Assembly: GCA_017387165.1 (NCBI GenBank)
Contig: JAFOFS010000143.1
Span: forward strand, 1 to 8,167
Source: Clostridia bacterium
Lineage (GTDB): Bacteria; Bacillota; Clostridia; Oscillospirales; Acutalibacteraceae
Direction of reading: 5' to 3'
DNA length: 8,167 bases
Part shown: positions 5,185-8,167 of the stretch, piece by piece
Layout: the number at the start of each line of letters is the position of its first letter
Position numbering within the stretch: position 1 is the stretch's first letter
Made by a program: the position numbers and the translations under genes
Notes under the pieces: generated by a model
Told to the model about the DNA's origin: nothing
What the model saw: only the letters and a program-made list of their open reading frames with translations
The model's database searches: none

Positions 5185-5796
5185 TTATATGGTCACCGCC
5201 GGCCCGCCGTGCCCGGATTCCCACAGCCGCACCAGCCGGTCGCGGACGGCGGCGCCGTCCTTGGCGGAGAGGTCGGTGTCCTCGCTGTGACCCAGCAGCA
5301 GGGTCAGCAAGGCGACGGGATCGTCGTAGGTGTTGAGTGTCGCCGCCACCACGGCAGGGAACAGGGCGGGGCGGAGCTGCAAAAGCGTCGTCACCTGCTC
5401 GGCGGCCAGCAGCTGCGCCCCTGCCGGCAGATTCAGATAACGGTTGTGCTCGCACACCTGCACCGGCTCCGACAAGGTCAGCGGCAGGTTGTTGCCCAGC
5501 GCGGCCAGCATCCGCTCCAACCCCTCGGGGGTCAGCACCGCCCGTCGGTCCGCCTCCGCTTCTCCTGCCGCCACCCGTATCCGCTCCGCTGCCGGCTCAA
5601 ACCGCAGCGTGGCGCCGACGCAACTCTCGCCGCTTTGCAGGCTGACCTGCAACGAAAAGCTGTCCTCAAAGCGATGCGTCTGCCCACCAACCTCCGCAGG
5701 GGAGGGGGAGGTTTTGGGAAATACCCACATACAAGCGGCGGTCAGCACGGTCAGCGAAACCAACAAGCTGAGCAGAAAAGCGGTGACTTTGGTCAT
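5185..5796 (-). CDS. Membrane-anchored protein resembling a reduced LCP domain
   Basis: The product is a 203-residue protein with one N-terminal hydrophobic segment (about 5-26), a signal anchor or signal peptide; C22 sits in LTAAC, a poor lipobox. The rest should be extracytoplasmic. From about 88 to 142 the order (LTPEGLERMLAALGNNLPL, a beta-rich stretch, LNLPAGAQLLAAEQVTTLLQLR) recalls the core of LytR-CpsA-Psr proteins, where a lid over the polyprenyl-phosphate site leads to 'G-x-x-L-x-G-x-x-A-L-x-Y-x-R-x-R'. A later DTDLSAKD (173-180) recalls their C-terminal 'TDLS' stretch. The arginine- and aspartate-rich segment expected after the RxR motif is missing, so glycan-transferase activity seems unlikely. 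LCP ancestry is my inference from pattern only. The ATG at 5796 has GGGAG 9 bases upstream. The gene starts just after the argH terminator and has no clear promoter. Confidence 0.72.
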   Translation of the reverse strand: MTKVTAFLLSLLVSLTVLTAACMWVFPKTSPSPAEVGGQTHRFEDSFSLQVSLQSGESCVGATLRFEPAAERIRVAAGEAEADRRAVLTPEGLERMLAALGNNLPLTLSEPVQVCEHNRYLNLPAGAQLLAAEQVTTLLQLRPALFPAVVAATLNTYDDPVALLTLLLGHSEDTDLSAKDGAAVRDRLVRLWESGHGGPAVTI

Positions 5797-5813
5797 CGGC
5801 GTTCACTCCCAAC

Positions 5814-5845
5814 AAAAAACTGACGGAGCGTTGGCTCCGTCAGTT
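5814..5845 (-). terminator. Terminator of the argGH operon
   Basis: A perfect 12-bp stem (5834-5845 with 5818-5829) with a 4-nt loop is followed on the minus strand by a run of T's (TTTTTTG). It lies 7 bases after the argH stop. The next gene's RBS begins within a few bases of the T-tract. Confidence 0.9.
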
Positions 5846-5852
5846 AGTATGG

Positions 5853-7226
5853 TCAGGAATGGAGGCGAATTTTCATAGCGGCTGCTTCTTTCCGCACGTT
5901 TTCGGGGGAGGGACCGCCGATCACCTTCCGCTCCGCAACGCAGCGCTCCAGCGAAATGGCGTCGTACACGTCCTCATCAAACAGCTCGCATACCGCCTGA
6001 TACCGCTCCAGCGGCAGGGTTTCCAGCGTCAGACCGTCGGCAATGCACAGCGCCACCAGCGAGCCGGTCGCCTTGTACGCATCGCGGAACGGCAGTCCCT
6101 TGGACACCAGATAATCGGCGCAGTCGGTGGCGTTGATAAAGCCGCCTGCCGCCGCTTTCCGCATATTGTCCGCCTTGACGGTCATGGTGTCGATCATCGG
6201 GATAAAGGCGGTTAAGCACATCCGCACCGTATCACAGGCGTCGAAAATGGCTTCCTTGTCCTCCTGCATATCCTTGTTGTATGCCAGCGGAAGTCCCTTG
6301 AGGGCGGTCAGCAGAGTCATCAGATCGCCGAACACGCGTCCCGATTTGCCGCGAACCAGCTCCGCAATATCGGGATTTTTCTTCTGCGGCATAATCGAAG
6401 AACCGGTGGAGAAGGCGTCGTCCAGCTCCACGAAGCGGAACTCCCACGAGCACCACAGGATGATCTCCTCCGAGAAACGGGAGAGATGCACCATCACCAG
6501 CGACAGCGCTGCCGCCAGCTCCACGCAGAAATCACGGTCGGACACGCCGTCCAGCGAGTTGTGGGTGACCCCTGCCATCTGCAGGCTGTTCGCCACCGCT
6601 TCGCGATCGAGCGGATAGGTGGTACCGGCGAGCGCACCGCTGCCGAGCGGCGACACGTTCATCCGCTTGTAGGTGTCGTCCAGACGCCCGATGTCGCGCA
6701 GCAGCATTTCGCCGTACGCCAGCAAATGATGGCCGAAGGTGATCGGCTGCGCACGCTGCATATGGGTGTAGCCCGGCATAATGGTCGCCGCATACTGCTC
6801 CGCCTTATTGGTCAGCACCTCGACCAGCTCGACCAGCTGCGCACGCAGCGCCTTGACCTGCTCGCGCAGGTAGAGGCGTACGTCCAGCGCCACCTGATCG
6901 TTCCGACTGCGTCCGGTGTGCAGCCGCTTGCCGGCATCCCCGATACGGGCGGTCAGCGTCTGCTCCACAAAGGTGTGGATGTCCTCGGCGTTCGGATCGA
7001 TGGCCAGCTTGCCGCTTTGCAGATCCTCCAGAATGCCGCACAGCCCGTCGGTGATCACCTCACCGTCAGTTGCCGACACGATCCCCTGCGCGGTCAGCAT
7101 CGCCACGTGGGCGAGCGACCCGGCAATATCCTGCTCCGCCATACGGCAGTCAAAGGAAATGGAGGAATTAAAATCGTTGGTTTTCTTGTCGATTTCCTTG
7201 GAAAACCGACCTTCCCACAGCTTCAT
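5853..7226 (-). CDS. argH: Argininosuccinate lyase
   Basis: ArgH splits argininosuccinate into arginine and fumarate, the last step of arginine synthesis, as a cytoplasmic homotetramer. The 457-residue length is normal. The N-terminus LWEGRFSK is diagnostic of the family. Further conserved regions are TGRSRNDQ (104-111), PGYTHMQRAQP (151-161, with the catalytic Thr-His) and the fumarase/lyase superfamily signature GSSIMPQKKNPD (275-286), whose serine lies on the flexible catalytic loop. The ATG overlaps the argG stop by one base (TGATG), and a GGGAGA within the end of argG serves as RBS, so translation is coupled. A strong terminator follows at 5814-5845. All key residues are present and nothing suggests decay. 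No arginine-repressor site can be judged, because the operon promoter is outside the window. Confidence 0.98.
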   Translation of the reverse strand: MKLWEGRFSKEIDKKTNDFNSSISFDCRMAEQDIAGSLAHVAMLTAQGIVSATDGEVITDGLCGILEDLQSGKLAIDPNAEDIHTFVEQTLTARIGDAGKRLHTGRSRNDQVALDVRLYLREQVKALRAQLVELVEVLTNKAEQYAATIMPGYTHMQRAQPITFGHHLLAYGEMLLRDIGRLDDTYKRMNVSPLGSGALAGTTYPLDREAVANSLQMAGVTHNSLDGVSDRDFCVELAAALSLVMVHLSRFSEEIILWCSWEFRFVELDDAFSTGSSIMPQKKNPDIAELVRGKSGRVFGDLMTLLTALKGLPLAYNKDMQEDKEAIFDACDTVRMCLTAFIPMIDTMTVKADNMRKAAAGGFINATDCADYLVSKGLPFRDAYKATGSLVALCIADGLTLETLPLERYQAVCELFDEDVYDAISLERCVAERKVIGGPSPENVRKEAAAMKIRLHS

Positions 7227-8167
7227 CAGATGTTCTCCCAGTTTTTCTGTTTCTGAGCGCGGATCTTGATCGGCAGACCGAACAGATTGATAAAGCCTGC
7301 GGAATCCGCCTGATTGTAATCCTCGTCCTCACCGAACGAAGCGGTCTGCTCGTCGTACAGCGAATACGGCGAGGTCACGCCCGCGTTGATCATATTGCCC
7401 TTGTACAGCTTCAGCTTGACGTCGCCGGTGACCGTTTCCTGCAGCTTGTCGGAGAAAGCGCAGATCGCTTCGCGCAGCGGCGTAAACCACTGACCGTTGT
7501 ACACGATGTCCGCCATCTTCTGGGAAATGATGTCCTTGAAATGCGCGGATTCCTTATCCAGCGTGATGGTCTCCAGCACGTTGTGCGCCTTGTACAGGAT
7601 GGCACCGCCGGGGGTCTCGTACACGCCGCGGCTCTTCATGCCGACCAAGCGGTTCTCGACGATGTCCAGCAGACCGATGCCGTTCTTGCCGCCGATCTCG
7701 TTGAGCGCTTCGATGAGGGACACGCCGTCCATTTCGACGCCGTTCAGCGCGGTCGGGATACCCTTCTCGAAGTGAATGGTGACGTAGGTCGGCTGGTCGG
7801 GAGCCATCTCGGGCGAAACGCCCAGCTCAAGGAAGCCTTCCTTGTTGTACAGCGGCTCGTTCGCCGGATTTTCCAGATCCATGCCCTCGTGGGACAGGTG
7901 CCACAGGTTCTTGTCTTTGGAATAGTTGGTTTCGCGGTTGATCTTGAGCGGGATGTTGTGCGCCTCGGCGTACTCGATCTCCTCCTCGCGGGACTTGATG
8001 TCCCACTCACGCCACGGGGCGATGATCTTGAGGTCGGGAGCAAACGCCTTAAGGGTCAGCTCAAAACGCACCTGATCGTTGCCCTTACCGGTGCAACCGT
8101 GGCAGATGGCATCCGCGCCTTCCGCCAACGCAACCTTCGCCAGATGCTCCGCGATGCAGGGACGGGC
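7226..8167 (-). CDS. argG: Argininosuccinate synthase (N-terminus outside the window)
   Basis: ArgG condenses citrulline and aspartate with ATP to argininosuccinate, the penultimate step of arginine synthesis. The window holds 313 residues and the frame runs open to position 8167; a full ArgG has about 400, so roughly 90 N-terminal residues, including the ATP-pyrophosphatase SGGLDTS-type loop, lie beyond the right edge. Visible family features are HGCTGKGNDQVRFEL in the first 40 residues, the IAPWREWD segment, INRETNYSKDKNLWHLSHEG, EIGGKNGIGLLDIVENRLVG and the C-terminal INAGVTSPYSLYDEQTASFG followed by FINLFGLPIKIRAQK. An in-frame TTG at 8128 is not the start, because homology continues upstream (ARPCIAEHLAKVA). 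Its stop overlaps the argH start, forming an argGH operon. Confidence 0.97.
   Translation of the reverse strand, partial: ARPCIAEHLAKVALAEGADAICHGCTGKGNDQVRFELTLKAFAPDLKIIAPWREWDIKSREEEIEYAEAHNIPLKINRETNYSKDKNLWHLSHEGMDLENPANEPLYNKEGFLELGVSPEMAPDQPTYVTIHFEKGIPTALNGVEMDGVSLIEALNEIGGKNGIGLLDIVENRLVGMKSRGVYETPGGAILYKAHNVLETITLDKESAHFKDIISQKMADIVYNGQWFTPLREAICAFSDKLQETVTGDVKLKLYKGNMINAGVTSPYSLYDEQTASFGEDEDYNQADSAGFINLFGLPIKIRAQKQKNWENI

Noticed and set aside
5209..5823. A 204-codon plus-strand open frame opposite the LCP-like gene
   Set aside because: The minus-strand frame has a start codon with an RBS and an N-terminal hydrophobic segment. The plus-strand frame runs through the argH terminator and is Gln/Arg-rich without recognisable features.
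6486..7256. A 256-codon plus-strand open frame opposite argH
   Set aside because: It has a His/Gln/Arg-rich shadow composition and is antisense to an intact argH with all catalytic motifs.

Overview
The window looks like a chromosomal segment of a GC-rich Clostridia bacterium, most likely a gut Oscillospiraceae/Ruminococcaceae-type organism. The evidence is strong AAGGAGG-type ribosome binding sites, compact sigma-A promoters (TTGACA-N17-TACAAT and similar), tRNA genes that all encode their CCA ends, and the gene order rsmD-coaD followed by a small coiled-coil 'ATPase-like' protein. This placement is inference; no rRNA or other lineage marker is present.

Layout. Positions 1-125 are non-coding and hold an array of short hairpins spaced by the hexamer CTTCAC, with degenerate units in the opposite orientation at the left edge. 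A terminator (136-166) closes a minus-strand gene (182-1036) for a zinc-ribbon membrane protein. Its promoter is divergent from that of a plus-strand operon (1196-4090): asnS, rsmD, coaD and a coiled-coil protein, all tightly spaced or overlapping. A shared bidirectional terminator separates this operon from a minus-strand two-helix membrane protein (4132-4659). Upstream of that gene lies a minus-strand tRNA operon, transcribed Gly(TCC)-Arg(TCT)-His(GTG)-Gln(TTG), with its own promoter (5136-5164) and terminator (4733-4758). Next, also on the minus strand, are a membrane-anchored protein that resembles a stripped-down LytR-CpsA-Psr domain (5185-5796), then argH (5853-7226) and argG (7226 to the right edge, lacking its N-terminus).

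How it works together. argG and argH form a translationally coupled pair that carries out the last two steps of arginine synthesis. The asnS operon joins tRNA charging, 16S rRNA modification and coenzyme A synthesis, a typical housekeeping grouping. Three minus-strand genes (zinc ribbon, two-helix protein, LCP-like protein) are envelope proteins without assigned function. Two of them begin just downstream of strong terminators and lack an obvious promoter of their own.

Most of the window is ordinary core genome. I found no phage, transposon, CRISPR or defence system. The least explained items are the CTTCAC hairpin array, the zinc-ribbon protein with an acidic external loop, the degenerate LCP-like protein, and the terminator-RBS junctions.
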